A DNA stretch of 64,000 bases from Streptomyces acidiscabies (GCF_020010905.1 NZ_JAGJBY010000001.1:4484001-4548000); one strand, 5' to 3'; shown: positions 30,219 through 38,911, counted from the first letter of the stretch. Program-made: numbers and translations. The notes: a model not told the origin generated them from the letters alone.

Positions 30219-30545
30219 CTACTTCCCCAACGCCCGTGCCAGTTCCGCCTTGTTCATCCCCGACCTCCCCTCGATCCCCCGCCGGCGAGCCTCCTCGTAC
30301 AGCTGATCCCGCGTAGGCCCGCCCGCCCCCTTGTGCGACCGCTCCCCACCCCGCTGCGAAGCCGACTTGGGGTCCTTCAGCGACGTACGGCTCGCGGTCT
30401 TCGACTCCCCGGCCCGCGCCCGCTCCTTGTTGACGGTCCGCGCGGCGATCTCCTCGGCGCGTGCGGTGGACTCGCCGCGCTTCTTGGCGGACGCCTTGAT
30501 GTGCTCGTACTGGCGTTCCCGCTTGCTGCTCGATCCTCGGGGCAT
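30219..30545 (-). CDS. Plasmid-stabilisation-like / Rho-N-type small basic protein
   Basis: A 108-residue very basic protein. The N-terminal part (SSKRERQYEHIKASAKKRGESTARAEEIAARTVNKERARAGES) is the signature of proteins often annotated as plasmid stabilisation proteins in actinobacteria. The C-terminal 35 residues (TRDQLYEEARRRGIEGRSGMNKAELARALGK) look like a SAP/Rho-N helix-loop-helix that binds nucleic acid. It is chromosomal here, and related genes are common near stress regulons. The function is unproven. Confidence 0.82.
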   Translation of the reverse strand: MPRGSSSKRERQYEHIKASAKKRGESTARAEEIAARTVNKERARAGESKTASRTSLKDPKSASQRGGERSHKGAGGPTRDQLYEEARRRGIEGRSGMNKAELARALGK

Positions 30546-30576
30546 GACAGCCCACTCCTCTCAGATCTCAGACTTT

Positions 30577-31113
30577 TCAGGCTTTCGCGAACACCTCGGT
30601 GAACGTGTGCGTGAACTCCGGCAGATCGTCCGGCCTGCGGCTCGTGACCAGCAGGTTCGGCCCCTGGCCGCAGACCTGTACGGGTACGTCGACCCAGGTC
30701 GCGCCCGCGTTGCGCAGGTCGGTCCGCAGGCTGGGCCAGGACGTGAGGACCCGCCCGTCCACGACACCCGCCTCGACCAGCAGCCACGGCGCGTGACAGA
30801 TCGCGGCGACCGGCTTGCCCGCCTCGAAGAACGACCGGGTGAACGCGACCGCGTCCGCGTCGAGGCGCAGCGCGTCGGGGTTCGCGACCCCGCCGGGCAG
30901 CACGAGCGCCCCGTACTCCCCAGGGTCCGCCTCGGCGACCGTGCCGTCCACCGGGAACAGGTCGCCCCGGTCGAGATGGTGGAACGCCTGGACGGTGCCG
31001 GGCCGGGTGGACAGCAGGGACGGCCGGTCCCCGGTGGCCAGCACCGCCTGCCACGGCTCGGTCAGCTCGATCTGCTCGGTGCCCTCGGGGGCCGTCAGGA
31101 AGGCGATGTTCAC
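30577..31113 (-). CDS. DJ-1/PfpI-family protein (YhbO-like)
   Basis: Type 1 glutamine-amidotransferase-like protein of 178 residues. It has the nucleophile elbow AAICHAPWLL with Cys106 followed by His107, GALVLPGGVANPD upstream and VLTSWPSLRTDLRNAGATWVD downstream, all standard for PfpI/YhbO proteins. These act as protective deglycase/chaperone-like or peptidase-like enzymes under stress. The GTG at 31113 has GAGGAG about 9 bases upstream. Confidence 0.9.
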   Translation of the reverse strand: MNIAFLTAPEGTEQIELTEPWQAVLATGDRPSLLSTRPGTVQAFHHLDRGDLFPVDGTVAEADPGEYGALVLPGGVANPDALRLDADAVAFTRSFFEAGKPVAAICHAPWLLVEAGVVDGRVLTSWPSLRTDLRNAGATWVDVPVQVCGQGPNLLVTSRRPDDLPEFTHTFTEVFAKA

Positions 31114-31200
31114 GGGGATCAACTCCTCGGTGTCGGTGGCCGCGTGGCGGGTACCCGGCCCGGATCCGGTGATGCGTACCGGAGGGAAGGAGCAGGACTC

Positions 31201-31425
31201 ATGGGACTGGGAGGGTGCCTCGGCCTGATCGCCGTGGGAGCGATCCTCACGTTCGCGACGGACTGGGATGTGGAAGGAGCCAACCTCGATCTGATCGGCG
31301 TGATCCTCATGGCGGTCGGCGTGATCGGCACGTTCACCTTCGCGAGCATCGCGCGCCGCAGGCGGGTGATCGTCCCGCCGACGACCCCGGTCATGGACGA
31401 CCGCGGCCCGCACCCGTACGAGTGA
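31201..31425 (+). CDS. DUF6458-like small membrane protein
   Basis: A 74-residue protein with two hydrophobic helices (GLGGCLGLIAVGAILTFATDW and LDLIGVILMAVGVIGTFTFASIA), an intervening acidic turn DVEGANL and a polar C-terminal tail. This pattern fits the DUF6458 family of actinobacterial inner-membrane proteins with unknown function. The ATG at 31201 follows AAGGAGCAGG. It starts 9 bp upstream of the transketolase gene and is probably co-transcribed with it. Confidence 0.75.
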   Translation: MGLGGCLGLIAVGAILTFATDWDVEGANLDLIGVILMAVGVIGTFTFASIARRRRVIVPPTTPVMDDRGPHPYE

Positions 31426-31434
31426 GGACTTCAC

Positions 31435-33279
31435 ATGCGGTACGACGAACTGGCCGAACTGGGACAGCAGTTGAGGGTGGACGCGGTACGCGCCGCGCAG
31501 GCGGCGGGCTCGGGACACCCGACCTCGTCGATGTCGGCGGCGGATCTCGGCGCGGTCCTGCTCGCCCATCACCTGCGCTACGACTTCGCGCACCCCGCGC
31601 ACCCCGGCAACGACCGGCTGATCCTCTCCAAGGGCCACGCCTCACCCCTGCTGTACGCGCTGTACCGCGCGGCCGGAGTGGTGGACGAGGCCGAACTCCT
31701 CACATTCCGCCGCAAGGGCAGCCGACTTGAGGGCCATCCGACGCCCCGCCTGCCGTGGGTCGACGTCGCGACCGGCTCCCTCGGCCAGGGCCTGCCGGTC
31801 GGCGTCGGCATGGCCCTCGCTGGTCAGCGCCTCGACCAACTCCCATACCGGGTCTGGGTGTTGTGCGGGGACAGCGAGCTGGCGGAAGGCTCGGTGTGGG
31901 AGGCCGTCGAGCACGCCGGGCACGAGCGCCTCGACAACCTCACCCTGATCGTCGACGTCAACCGCCTCGGCCAGCGCGGCCCGACGCGCCTGGGCTGGGA
32001 CCTCGACGCGTACGCCGCACGGCTGGCCGCGTTCGGGTGGCACACGGTCGCCGTGGACGGGCACGACGTCGCCGCCGTGGACGCCGCGTACCGCGAGGCG
32101 GCCTCAACCGAGGGGCGGCCCACGGCAGTTCTGGCCCGCACCCTCAAGGGCAAGGGCGTCGCCGGGGTCGAGGACGAGGAGGGGCAGCACGGGAAGCCGC
32201 TGCCCGACGCCGAGCGGGCCATCGAGGAACTCGGCGGGGCGCGGTCCGCGCGGATCGGCGTCGCCCTGCCCGTCGGGAGCCGTCGCCCCGAGCGGCCCAA
32301 GCCGGAGCAAGTCTCCTGGCCCCGCTACGAGTTGGGCGAGCAGGTCGCCACGCGCGCCGCGTTCGGGGACGCCCTCGCCGCGCTCGGCTCCGAACGGGAC
32401 GACGTCGTCGTGCTGGACGGCGAGGTCGGGGACTCCACCAAGGCGGGCGTGTTCGGGGAGGCCCACCCCGAGCGGTACTTCGAGTGCTACATCGCCGAGC
32501 AGCAACTCGTCGCCGGGGCCGTCGGGTTGAGGGCGCGCGGCTATGTGCCGTACGCGGTGACGTTCGCCGCGTTCCTCACGCGGGCCCACGACTTCATCCG
32601 CATGGCCGCCGTCAGCGGGCTCGCGATCCAGCTCTGCGGCTCGCACGCGGGCGTCTCCATCGGCGAGGACGGCCCCTCCCAGATGGGCCTCGAAGACCTC
32701 GCGATGATGCGGGCCGTGCACGGCTCGACCGTCCTGCACCCCTGCGACGCCCACCAAACCGCGTACCTGGTACGGGAGATGGCCGACCTGCCCGGCATCG
32801 GCTACCTGCGGACCTGCCGCTCCCCGATGCCGGTGATCTACGGCCCCGACGAGGAGTTCCCCGTCGGCGGGTCCAAGGTGCTGCGGTCCGGGCCCGACGA
32901 CCGGGTGACGGTGATCGGCGCGGGGACGACCGTCCACCAGGCCCTGCGCGCCGGGGAGTTGCTGGAGTCCGTCGGGATTCCGGTGCGAGTGATCGACCTG
33001 TACTCCGTGAAGCCCGTCGACGAGGTCGCGCTCAGGGCGGCGGCCGAGGCGACCGGGTGCCTGCTGACCGTCGAGGACCACCGCCCCGAGGGCGGCCTCG
33101 GTGACGCCGTAGCCGCCACCTTCGCCGACGGACGACCCCAGCCGAGGCTGGTCCGGCTCGCGGTGCGGGACATGCCGGGGTCGGCGACACTCGAAGAACA
33201 GGTGCGGGCGGCCGGGATCGACGCGGAGGCCATCGCGGCGACGGTGATGCTGCTGACGGGGCGGGCCGTTGTCTCCTGA
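31435..33279 (+). CDS. tkt: Transketolase
   Basis: Thiamine-diphosphate enzyme of the pentose phosphate pathway, 614 residues. The TPP/metal motif GDSELAEGSVWEAVEHAGHERLDNLTLIVDVN lies near residues 145-175, the N-terminal GSGHPTSSMSAADL and LSKGHASPLLYALY are standard, and VLDGEVGDSTKAG starts the pyrimidine-binding domain, with FIEAYIAEQ-like ECYIAEQQLVAGAVGL near 345. The length is shorter than the ~690 residues of main transketolases and matches the shorter fused type. In S. coelicolor a second transketolase gene lies near the gas-vesicle operon, as I recall (tktA2), so this is probably the stress-linked paralog. Confidence 0.93.
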   Translation: MRYDELAELGQQLRVDAVRAAQAAGSGHPTSSMSAADLGAVLLAHHLRYDFAHPAHPGNDRLILSKGHASPLLYALYRAAGVVDEAELLTFRRKGSRLEGHPTPRLPWVDVATGSLGQGLPVGVGMALAGQRLDQLPYRVWVLCGDSELAEGSVWEAVEHAGHERLDNLTLIVDVNRLGQRGPTRLGWDLDAYAARLAAFGWHTVAVDGHDVAAVDAAYREAASTEGRPTAVLARTLKGKGVAGVEDEEGQHGKPLPDAERAIEELGGARSARIGVALPVGSRRPERPKPEQVSWPRYELGEQVATRAAFGDALAALGSERDDVVVLDGEVGDSTKAGVFGEAHPERYFECYIAEQQLVAGAVGLRARGYVPYAVTFAAFLTRAHDFIRMAAVSGLAIQLCGSHAGVSIGEDGPSQMGLEDLAMMRAVHGSTVLHPCDAHQTAYLVREMADLPGIGYLRTCRSPMPVIYGPDEEFPVGGSKVLRSGPDDRVTVIGAGTTVHQALRAGELLESVGIPVRVIDLYSVKPVDEVALRAAAEATGCLLTVEDHRPEGGLGDAVAATFADGRPQPRLVRLAVRDMPGSATLEEQVRAAGIDAEAIAATVMLLTGRAVVS

Positions 33280-33307
33280 GGGGAGCGGGGCGAGCGAAGG
33301 ACTTGCG

Positions 33308-33811
33308 ATGAGCGACGGCCGCCGGGAGACCCCCGCCGAGCGGGCCGACCGACGCTGGAACGACCTGCTCCAGGAGGTGCGGGTCGCCCTCACCGGCGTA
33401 CAGGTCCTCTTCGCGTTCCTGCTCGCCGTCGTCTTCCAGCCGAGGTTCGCGGACGTCTCCGACACCGACCGCGCGCTGTACGTCGTGACGGTCGTCCTCG
33501 CGGCGGCCACCACCGGCGCGCTCATCGGGCCCGTCGCCCTGCACCGCATCCTCACCGGCCGGCAGGCCAAGCCGCAGACCGTGGACTGGGCCGCGCGCCT
33601 CACCGTCCTCGGCCTCGGCCTGCTGCTCGGCACGATGACGTCCGCCCTCCTGCTCGTCCTGCGCGCGGTCGTCGACGACACCCTCGCCGCCTGGCTGACC
33701 GTCCCGACGGCCGGGTGGCTCGCGCTCTGCTGGCTCCTGCTGCCGCTGTGGGCGCGGGGGAGAGCCGGCGACACGCATGGCGGGGACCGGCCTGGGAAGC
33801 CGAACCCGTGA
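33308..33811 (+). CDS. DUF6328-like membrane protein
   Basis: A 167-residue integral membrane protein with about four helices (VRVALTGVQVLFAFLLAVVFQPRF, RALYVVTVVLAAATTGALIGPVALHRILTG, LTVLGLGLLLGTMTSALLLVLRAVV, AWLTVPTAGWLALCWLLLPLW). The opening RRETPAERADRRWNDLLQEVRVALTGVQVLFAFLL is characteristic of the DUF6328 family in actinobacteria. Its function is unknown. It lies 28 bp downstream of transketolase and may share its transcript. Confidence 0.8.
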   Translation: MSDGRRETPAERADRRWNDLLQEVRVALTGVQVLFAFLLAVVFQPRFADVSDTDRALYVVTVVLAAATTGALIGPVALHRILTGRQAKPQTVDWAARLTVLGLGLLLGTMTSALLLVLRAVVDDTLAAWLTVPTAGWLALCWLLLPLWARGRAGDTHGGDRPGKPNP

Positions 33812-33855
33812 CGACCTGTATCTGTCCGGCACGATCTGTGAGGAGGACGGACCCC

Positions 33856-34128
33856 ATGAGGGCCAAGCCCGGAGCACGGTACGTCGAGACCGGCGGGCAC
33901 AACCGGATGGACTGGCAACGCGACGCGGCCTGCGCCGACGCCGCCGACCCGGACCTGTTCTTCCCCATCAGCCTCAACGGCCCTGGCGCCGACCAGGTGG
34001 AGGAGGCCCGCCGTGTATGCCGCCGCTGCCCGGTGGCGGCACGGTGCGCGGAGTGGGCGCGGGAGACGCACCAGAGGGCGGGGGTCTGGGGCGGGGTTCC
34101 GGTGGAGGCGGAGGCGGCTGGGGGCTGA
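33856..34128 (+). CDS. WhiB-like iron-sulfur transcription factor
   Basis: A 90-residue Wbl protein. The four cluster-binding cysteines are Cys26, Cys55, Cys58 and Cys64 in the order C-x28-C-xx-C-xxxxx-C, and the GVWGG turn is at 76-80. Wbl proteins hold a [4Fe-4S] cluster sensitive to O2 or NO and partner primary sigma factors. GAGGAGG lies 7 bases upstream of the ATG. The protein is short after GVWGG and lacks the usual strongly basic AT-hook tail (it ends VEAEAAGG), so DNA binding may be weak. Confidence 0.92.
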   Translation: MRAKPGARYVETGGHNRMDWQRDAACADAADPDLFFPISLNGPGADQVEEARRVCRRCPVAARCAEWARETHQRAGVWGGVPVEAEAAGG

Positions 34129-34130
34129 CC

Positions 34131-34262
34131 CGGGTACCCCTTGACGCGGCCGGGGTGAGTTCGGCGCGGCCGAACAGCAGCGCGTAGCCGGTGGGCAGTT
34201 GGTGGAGGATGCGGGTGATCAGGTCGGGGCCGCCGACCGCGACGCGTCCGCGAAGTAGACCG
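34131..34262 (-). pseudogene. Possible fragment of a degraded gene
   Basis: On the minus strand one frame reads GGPDLITRILHQLPTGYAL followed by LFGRAELTPAA, which has the look of real protein, but it has no start and is out of frame with the preceding segment (LGQIPVYFADASR). A frameshift would join them. It may be a gene remnant between the whiB-like and VOC genes. No family was recognised. Confidence 0.22.
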
Positions 34263-34329
34263 GGATCTGGCCCAGATCGGTGTCAGAGTGGCCGTCGAGC
34301 CGATCAGTCGCACCGAACGGAGTACGCCG

Positions 34330-34791
34330 TTGAGTCTCGACGTCCAGGTCACCTTCGACGCGCACGACCCCCGCGCCCTCTCCGGGTTCTGGCGGGAGGT
34401 TCTCGGGTACGTGTATCCCGCTCCGCCCGGCGTGCAACTCCCGGACGGGGCCGATGCGTTGGCCGCGTGGGACGAGTTTCTCGCGAAGGTCGGTGTGCCC
34501 GAGGCGGAGTGGAACGACAAGTCGGCCCTCGTGGACCCGGAGGGACGCGGACCCCGGCTGTTCTTCCAGCGCGTGCCCGAGGGCAAGACCGCCAAGAACC
34601 GCGTCCACCTCGACGTCCGCGCGGCCCCCGGGCTGGAGGGCGACGCCCGGATGGCCGCGCTGGAGGCCAAGTGCACGAGCCTCCTCGCTCTCGGCGCGAC
34701 CCTGCTGCGCCGACACGAGCCGGAGCCTCCGCTCAGCGCCGGGTTCCTGGTCATGGCCGACCCCGAGGGCAACGAGTTCTGCCTCGACTAG
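34330..34791 (+). CDS. VOC-family (glyoxalase/dioxygenase fold) protein
   Basis: A 153-residue vicinal-oxygen-chelate protein. LDVQVTFDAHDPRALSGFWREVLGY starts the first beta-alpha-beta module, KNRVHLDVRA and FLVMADPEGNEFCLD the second; the final Glu-Phe pair is typical. TTG 34330 with GGAG 8 bases upstream is preferred; GTG 34288 would add 14 residues. Many such Streptomyces proteins are of unknown function, some bind antibiotics. It overlaps the convergent gene in a shared CTAG at the two stop codons. Confidence 0.82.
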   Translation: MSLDVQVTFDAHDPRALSGFWREVLGYVYPAPPGVQLPDGADALAAWDEFLAKVGVPEAEWNDKSALVDPEGRGPRLFFQRVPEGKTAKNRVHLDVRAAPGLEGDARMAALEAKCTSLLALGATLLRRHEPEPPLSAGFLVMADPEGNEFCLD

Positions 34792-35201
34792 CTCGGCGGC
34801 GCGGTTATGTTGACCATCCACGGGACGCCGAAGCGGTCCGTACACATGCCGAAGACGTCACCCCACATCTGCTTGTCCAGCGGCACCGACACCGAGCCGC
34901 CGGCGGAGAGCTTCTCCCACCAGCCGCGCAGCTCGGTGTCGTCGTCACCGCTGAGGCTGATCGAGTACCGGTGCTCGGCGGGCGGCGCCATGCCGGGCGG
35001 GTTGTCGGCGCACATCAGGGTGAACCCGGCCGGGGTCTCCAGCATGCCGTGCATGATCTTGTCGGCGAAGTCGGGGCCCGCCTGGCCGAAGGAGCCGTAC
35101 GTGTTCAGCGACAGCGTGCCGCCGAAGACCTGCTCGTAGAACTCCAGCGCCTGCCGGGCCTCGCCGGTGAACGTGAGGTAGGGGTTGAGCCGAGAAGCCA
35201 T
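34788..35201 (-). CDS. PhnB-like VOC-family protein
   Basis: A 137-residue PhnB-like VOC protein. It begins MASRLNPYLTFTGEARQALEFYEQVFGG, the standard opening, and contains MHGMLETPAGFTLMCADNPPGM, LSGDDDTELRGWWEKLSAGGSV and DVFGMCTDRFGVPWMVNI. The family includes demethylmenaquinone methyltransferase-associated and uncharacterised proteins; no clear substrate. It is convergent with the VOC gene at 34330. Confidence 0.9.
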   Translation of the reverse strand: MASRLNPYLTFTGEARQALEFYEQVFGGTLSLNTYGSFGQAGPDFADKIMHGMLETPAGFTLMCADNPPGMAPPAEHRYSISLSGDDDTELRGWWEKLSAGGSVSVPLDKQMWGDVFGMCTDRFGVPWMVNITAPPS

Positions 35202-35266
35202 GCGAGCCTCCAGAAGTGCGGTTGCTTCGCACCGTAACGCGGCTCACTGACAACGGCGCGGCGGTG

Positions 35267-36661
35267 TCACACCAGCTTGCGCAGGATCCGCTCCTTGACC
35301 TGCGTGAACGGCGGGTACGCCACCCGCAGCGGGTCCAGCAGGAGCGGCTTGTCCAGGACCGCCTTGTGGTGACTGAACGTGTCGATGGAGTGGGACCCGT
35401 GGTAGCGGCCGACCCCGCTCTCCCCGACCCCGCCGAACGGCAGTCCAGGGACGGTGAGGTGCGCGTTGGGCACCCCGAACGCGAGCGCCCCGGACGACGT
35501 CTCCGCCTCCAGCCGCTTCTTGGAGCGGCCCGACCCGACGAACGCGTACAGCGCGAGCGGCTTGTCCCGCGCGGTGATGAACGAGATCGCCGCGTCCAGG
35601 TCGGACACGCGCACGATCGGCAGGACCGGACCGAAGATCTCCTCCCGCATGACCGCCGACTCGGGGGACACGTCCGCGAGGACGGTCGGCGCGATGAACC
35701 GCGTCTCCTTGTCGTGCTCGCCGCCCACGACCGTACGGCCGTCGCCGAGCAGGCCGGTGAGCCGCTCGAAGTGATGGTCGTTCACGATCCGCCCGTAGTC
35801 CGCGCTCTCGGCGGGCCGCTCCCCGTACATCTCCCGTACGGCCGCCGCGAGATGCTCCTCGATCTCGGTCGCCGCGTCCCCGACCGCGAGGACGTAGTCC
35901 GGGGCGACACAGGTCTGACCGGCGTTCATGAACTTGCCCCACGCGATCCGCCGCGCGGCGGCCCTGAGGTCGGCGCCGGGCTCGACGACTGCGGGGGACT
36001 TGCCGCCCAACTCCAGGGTGACCGGCGTGAGATGGCGGGCGGCGGCGGTCATCACGATCCGGCCCACCGCGCCGTTGCCGGTGTAGAAGATGTGGTCGAA
36101 ACGCTGCTCCAGGAGCTCCGTCGTCTCCGGCACGCCACCCTCCACGACGGCCACCGCGTCCGGGTCGAGGACCTTCGGCAGCCAGTGCGCGAGCGCCGCC
36201 GAGGTCGCCGGGGCGAGTTCGCTCGGCTTCACGACCGCGCAGTTGCCTGCGGCGAGCGCGCCGACGAGGGGGGCCAGCGCCAGCTGGAGGGGGTAGTTCC
36301 AGGGGCTGACGATCAGGACCGTGCCCAGCGGTTCGCGTACCGTCCGCGCGCGGGCCGGGGCCAGCGAGATCGGTACGCCGACGCGGCGCGGGCGCATCCA
36401 GCGGTTCAGGTGGCGCAGGGTGTGGTCGATCTCGTTGACCACGAAGCCGAGTTCCGTGAGGTACGACTCCAGGGGGCTCTTGCCGAGGTCGGCGTGGAGC
36501 GCGTCCGACAGCTCGGTCTGGCGGTCGATCAACAGGGCGCGCAGGGCGCGGAGTTGCTCCTTGCGCCAGCTCGCGGGGCGGGTGCGGCCGGTCGCGAAGG
36601 TGGCGTTCAGGCGGGAGACGGTCGCCGCGGCGTCGAGGGTGGTGCGGGTGTCGAGGGACAT
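35267..36661 (-). CDS. Aldehyde dehydrogenase family protein
   Basis: NAD(P)-dependent aldehyde dehydrogenase of the ALDH3-like type, 464 residues. Key motifs are SPWNYPLQLALAPLVGALAAGNCAVVKPSE, FYTGNGAVGRIVMTAA, the catalytic Glu in TLELGGKSP and Cys in NAGQTCVAPDYVL. EEIFGPVLPIVRV and FGGVGESGVGRYHG complete the fold. The ATG at 36661 gives standard length. The divergent promoter region towards 36719 holds a perfect GAAACGAAA palindrome, suggesting control by a repressor, possibly the TetR protein encoded at 37161. Confidence 0.93.
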   Translation of the reverse strand: MSLDTRTTLDAAATVSRLNATFATGRTRPASWRKEQLRALRALLIDRQTELSDALHADLGKSPLESYLTELGFVVNEIDHTLRHLNRWMRPRRVGVPISLAPARARTVREPLGTVLIVSPWNYPLQLALAPLVGALAAGNCAVVKPSELAPATSAALAHWLPKVLDPDAVAVVEGGVPETTELLEQRFDHIFYTGNGAVGRIVMTAAARHLTPVTLELGGKSPAVVEPGADLRAAARRIAWGKFMNAGQTCVAPDYVLAVGDAATEIEEHLAAAVREMYGERPAESADYGRIVNDHHFERLTGLLGDGRTVVGGEHDKETRFIAPTVLADVSPESAVMREEIFGPVLPIVRVSDLDAAISFITARDKPLALYAFVGSGRSKKRLEAETSSGALAFGVPNAHLTVPGLPFGGVGESGVGRYHGSHSIDTFSHHKAVLDKPLLLDPLRVAYPPFTQVKERILRKLV

Positions 36662-36677
36662 GCGGTCCAGGGTATAT

Positions 36678-36698
36678 GAAACGAAAATGTTTCGTTTC
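36678..36698. promoter_or_regulatory. Perfect 9-bp-armed palindrome between divergent genes
   Basis: GAAACGAAA (36678-36686), a 3-base spacer and TTTCGTTTC (36690-36698) form a perfect inverted repeat in the 57-bp gap between the ALDH and DUF1569 genes. At this distance it must overlap one or both promoters. It is an AT-rich island in a GC-rich genome and looks like a TetR-type operator. Confidence 0.6.
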
Positions 36699-36718
36699 GT
36701 ATGTGTATTCTCGTACGT

Positions 36719-37174
36719 ATGACCCCCGCTCTGCCCGACCTCACCGACCGCGTCCTGGAACAGCTCCACCGCCCCGAGGGCGACCTCCTGGAGACGGACA
36801 CGGCCTGGAACCTCTCCCAGACGCTCCAGCACTGCGCCCAGACCGTCCGCTACTCGGTCACGGGCTACCCGCGCCTGAAATCACCGGTGTTCCGCGCGAC
36901 GGCGGGCGCCCTCGCCAAGAAGGTCTTCCTGAGCCGGGGCGCGATGAAGCACTCCCTGACGGCCGAGATCGACGGCGCCCCGCCCCTGGACCCCGACCTC
37001 CCTCTCTCGGAGGCGGCGGCGGACCTCGCGGAGGCGGTGGCCCGCTTCACGACCCACACGGGCCCGCACGCTCCGCACCCGGCGTACGGTCCGTGCACGC
37101 ATGACGAGTACGCCCGCCTGCACGCGTACCACCTTGCGGAGCATCTGCCGGGGTTGACCGGTGTCCGAGGCTGA
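36719..37174 (+). CDS. DUF1569 (DinB-like) protein
   Basis: A 151-residue helical protein: LEQLHRPEGDLLETDTAWNLSQTLQHCAQTVRYSVTGYP, VFRATAGALAKKVFLSRGAMKH and a final HDEYARLHAYHLAEHLPGL fit the DUF1569/DinB superfamily, where conserved His residues form a possible metal site (His in QHCAQT, HAYH and AEH). The ATG at 36719 lies within the promoter-proximal region, implying a very short leader. It overlaps the TetR gene by 14 bases. Confidence 0.8.
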   Translation: MTPALPDLTDRVLEQLHRPEGDLLETDTAWNLSQTLQHCAQTVRYSVTGYPRLKSPVFRATAGALAKKVFLSRGAMKHSLTAEIDGAPPLDPDLPLSEAAADLAEAVARFTTHTGPHAPHPAYGPCTHDEYARLHAYHLAEHLPGLTGVRG

Positions 37175-37862
37175 GCCTGGCGGGAGCGCGGCGGGGGTGT
37201 CTTGTGGGGACGAGGTGAGGGCGTCCGGTGCTGCTCCCGCCCCTGCCCGCCGAGGGCGTCCCCGTGATGCCGCTCGCGACCGTGCTCTCCTCGCCGCCAC
37301 CCTCGCCGTTCTCGCCGAGAGCGGGTACGGCGGGCTGACCACCGCCGCCGTCGCCGCCCGCGCGGGTGTCTCCACCGCGACGCTCTACCGGCGCTGGTCC
37401 TCCAAGGAGGAGATGGTCCTCGCCGCGGCTGCCGCCTTCACCGCGGATCTGGAGCAGCGGCCCGACACCGGCAGCCTGGAGGGCGACCTCCGTCTCCTCC
37501 TGCGCGACAAGGCCACCGGCCTGACCGGCGAGAACGGCCGCCTGATGCGCGCACTGATCGGCGAGGCCGCCCACAACGTCACCCTCGCCGAGGCCCTCAC
37601 CGCCGCGTTCATGACGCCGGTACGCGACCGCGTCGAGGAGGTCGTCCGCCGGGCCGTCGACCGGGGCGAGATCGCCCCCGTCGAGGACGCCGACCTGGTC
37701 GCGGACTTCGTCATCGGCCCGATGGTCAGCCGCTTGCTGCTCACGGCACGGCCTACGGAGGCGGCTGATGCGGAGGGGACGGCGGACAGGTTGCTGCCGT
37801 TTCTGTTGAGGGCGGTCGGCGGACCCCTGCAACCCCTTCAGCAGCCCGACGGCACCCGGTAA
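37161..37862 (+). CDS. TetR-family transcriptional regulator
   Basis: TetR repressor-type protein of 233 residues. The N-terminal 27 residues are a disordered tail; RGRPRDAARDRALLAATLAVLAESGYGGLTTAAVAARAGVSTATLYRRWSSKEEMVLAA is the HTH domain, and the remaining helices form a ligand domain of the TetR_C_16/11 style. GTG 37161 overlaps the DUF1569 gene, implying co-expression. The ALDH/DUF1569 palindrome at 36678 is a likely operator (inference). Confidence 0.9.
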   Translation: MSEAEPGGSAAGVSCGDEVRASGAAPAPARRGRPRDAARDRALLAATLAVLAESGYGGLTTAAVAARAGVSTATLYRRWSSKEEMVLAAAAAFTADLEQRPDTGSLEGDLRLLLRDKATGLTGENGRLMRALIGEAAHNVTLAEALTAAFMTPVRDRVEEVVRRAVDRGEIAPVEDADLVADFVIGPMVSRLLLTARPTEAADAEGTADRLLPFLLRAVGGPLQPLQQPDGTR

Positions 37863-37885
37863 CCGGTACTGCCCAGCACCCCGAC

Positions 37886-38731
37886 TCAGCCACCCGCCAA
37901 CGGCGATGCCGGCTTCGGGTACCCCGCCAACCCCCCGTCCGGCACCGACACCCCGCCGTCCACCACCAGCACGTGCCCCGTCACGTACGACGACGCCGGT
38001 GACGCGAGGAACAGTACCGACCCGGTGATCTCCTCGACCGTCGCCCAGCGGCCCATGGGCACGTGGCCCATCAGCCACTCCGACAGCGCGTCCGTCTCGC
38101 TCGCGAACGTCGTCATGTCGGTGAGGGTCCACCCCGGGCACACCGCGTTGACGCGGATGCCCTGCCGCGCCCACCCCACCGCCAGGCTCTTCGCCAGCGA
38201 CACCTGCGCCGCCTTCGTCGCCGCGTACGAGTCGAGGAGCGGGGCGCCGAGGAGGGCCGCCGTCGAGGACATCAGGACCAGGCTCGCCCGCGCGGACTCG
38301 GCGAGGTACGGGTACGCGGTCCGGCACAGCGCTGCGGTCGCGTCGAGGTTGACCGAGACGACCCGGTTCCAGGCGGCCTCGGGCAGGTCCTGGAGCTGGA
38401 CGAGCAGCATCCCGCCGTCCGCGTCGGCAGCCGTCACCCCCGCGTTGTGGACGACGACGTCGAGCCCCCCGAGCGCCTCGGCGGCCCGCTCCACGAGCCC
38501 CGCCGCGACCCCCGCCTCTCCGAGGTCCCCGGCGAGGGCCGTCACCTTCCGCCCCCGCTCCTCCACCTCCCGCACGGTCTCCTCCAGCGCGGCAGCCGTC
38601 CGCGCGGTCACCACCAGATCGCACCCCGCGTCCGCGAGCGCCTCGGCGACCGCCTTGCCTATGCCGCGCGAGGCGCCGGTGACGAGGGCGCGGGCACCTT
38701 CGAGTCGGAAGAGTTCAAGGGACGAGGCCAT
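37886..38731 (-). CDS. SDR-family oxidoreductase
   Basis: Classical SDR of 281 residues with TGASRGIGKAVAEAL near residues 18-32, HNAGVTAADADGG, the catalytic serine in LVLMSSTAALLG and Tyr-xxx-Lys in DSYAATKAAQ. The C-terminus carries VTGHVLVVDGGVSVPDGGLAGYP, typical of FabG-like enzymes. The ATG at 38731 is supported by normal family spacing. It is divergent from the regulator gene at 38949, with two palindromes in the 217-bp gap. Substrate unknown. Confidence 0.9.
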   Translation of the reverse strand: MASSLELFRLEGARALVTGASRGIGKAVAEALADAGCDLVVTARTAAALEETVREVEERGRKVTALAGDLGEAGVAAGLVERAAEALGGLDVVVHNAGVTAADADGGMLLVQLQDLPEAAWNRVVSVNLDATAALCRTAYPYLAESARASLVLMSSTAALLGAPLLDSYAATKAAQVSLAKSLAVGWARQGIRVNAVCPGWTLTDMTTFASETDALSEWLMGHVPMGRWATVEEITGSVLFLASPASSYVTGHVLVVDGGVSVPDGGLAGYPKPASPLAGG

Positions 38732-38911
38732 GGGGGAGTCCTCTCGGAAAACGGAAGCGGAACGGCGCCCCACGAGCCGCCCGCACCCCGGCGGACGGCG
38801 TGCGCGGCAGCCGCACGCGCCGCCGATGCGCACTGCGCGCGACCGCCCGTACGGACGCACCCTGAGCCTGTACGACACCGGCCGCACCCGGCGCCCGTAC
38901 CGCTGACCGGT

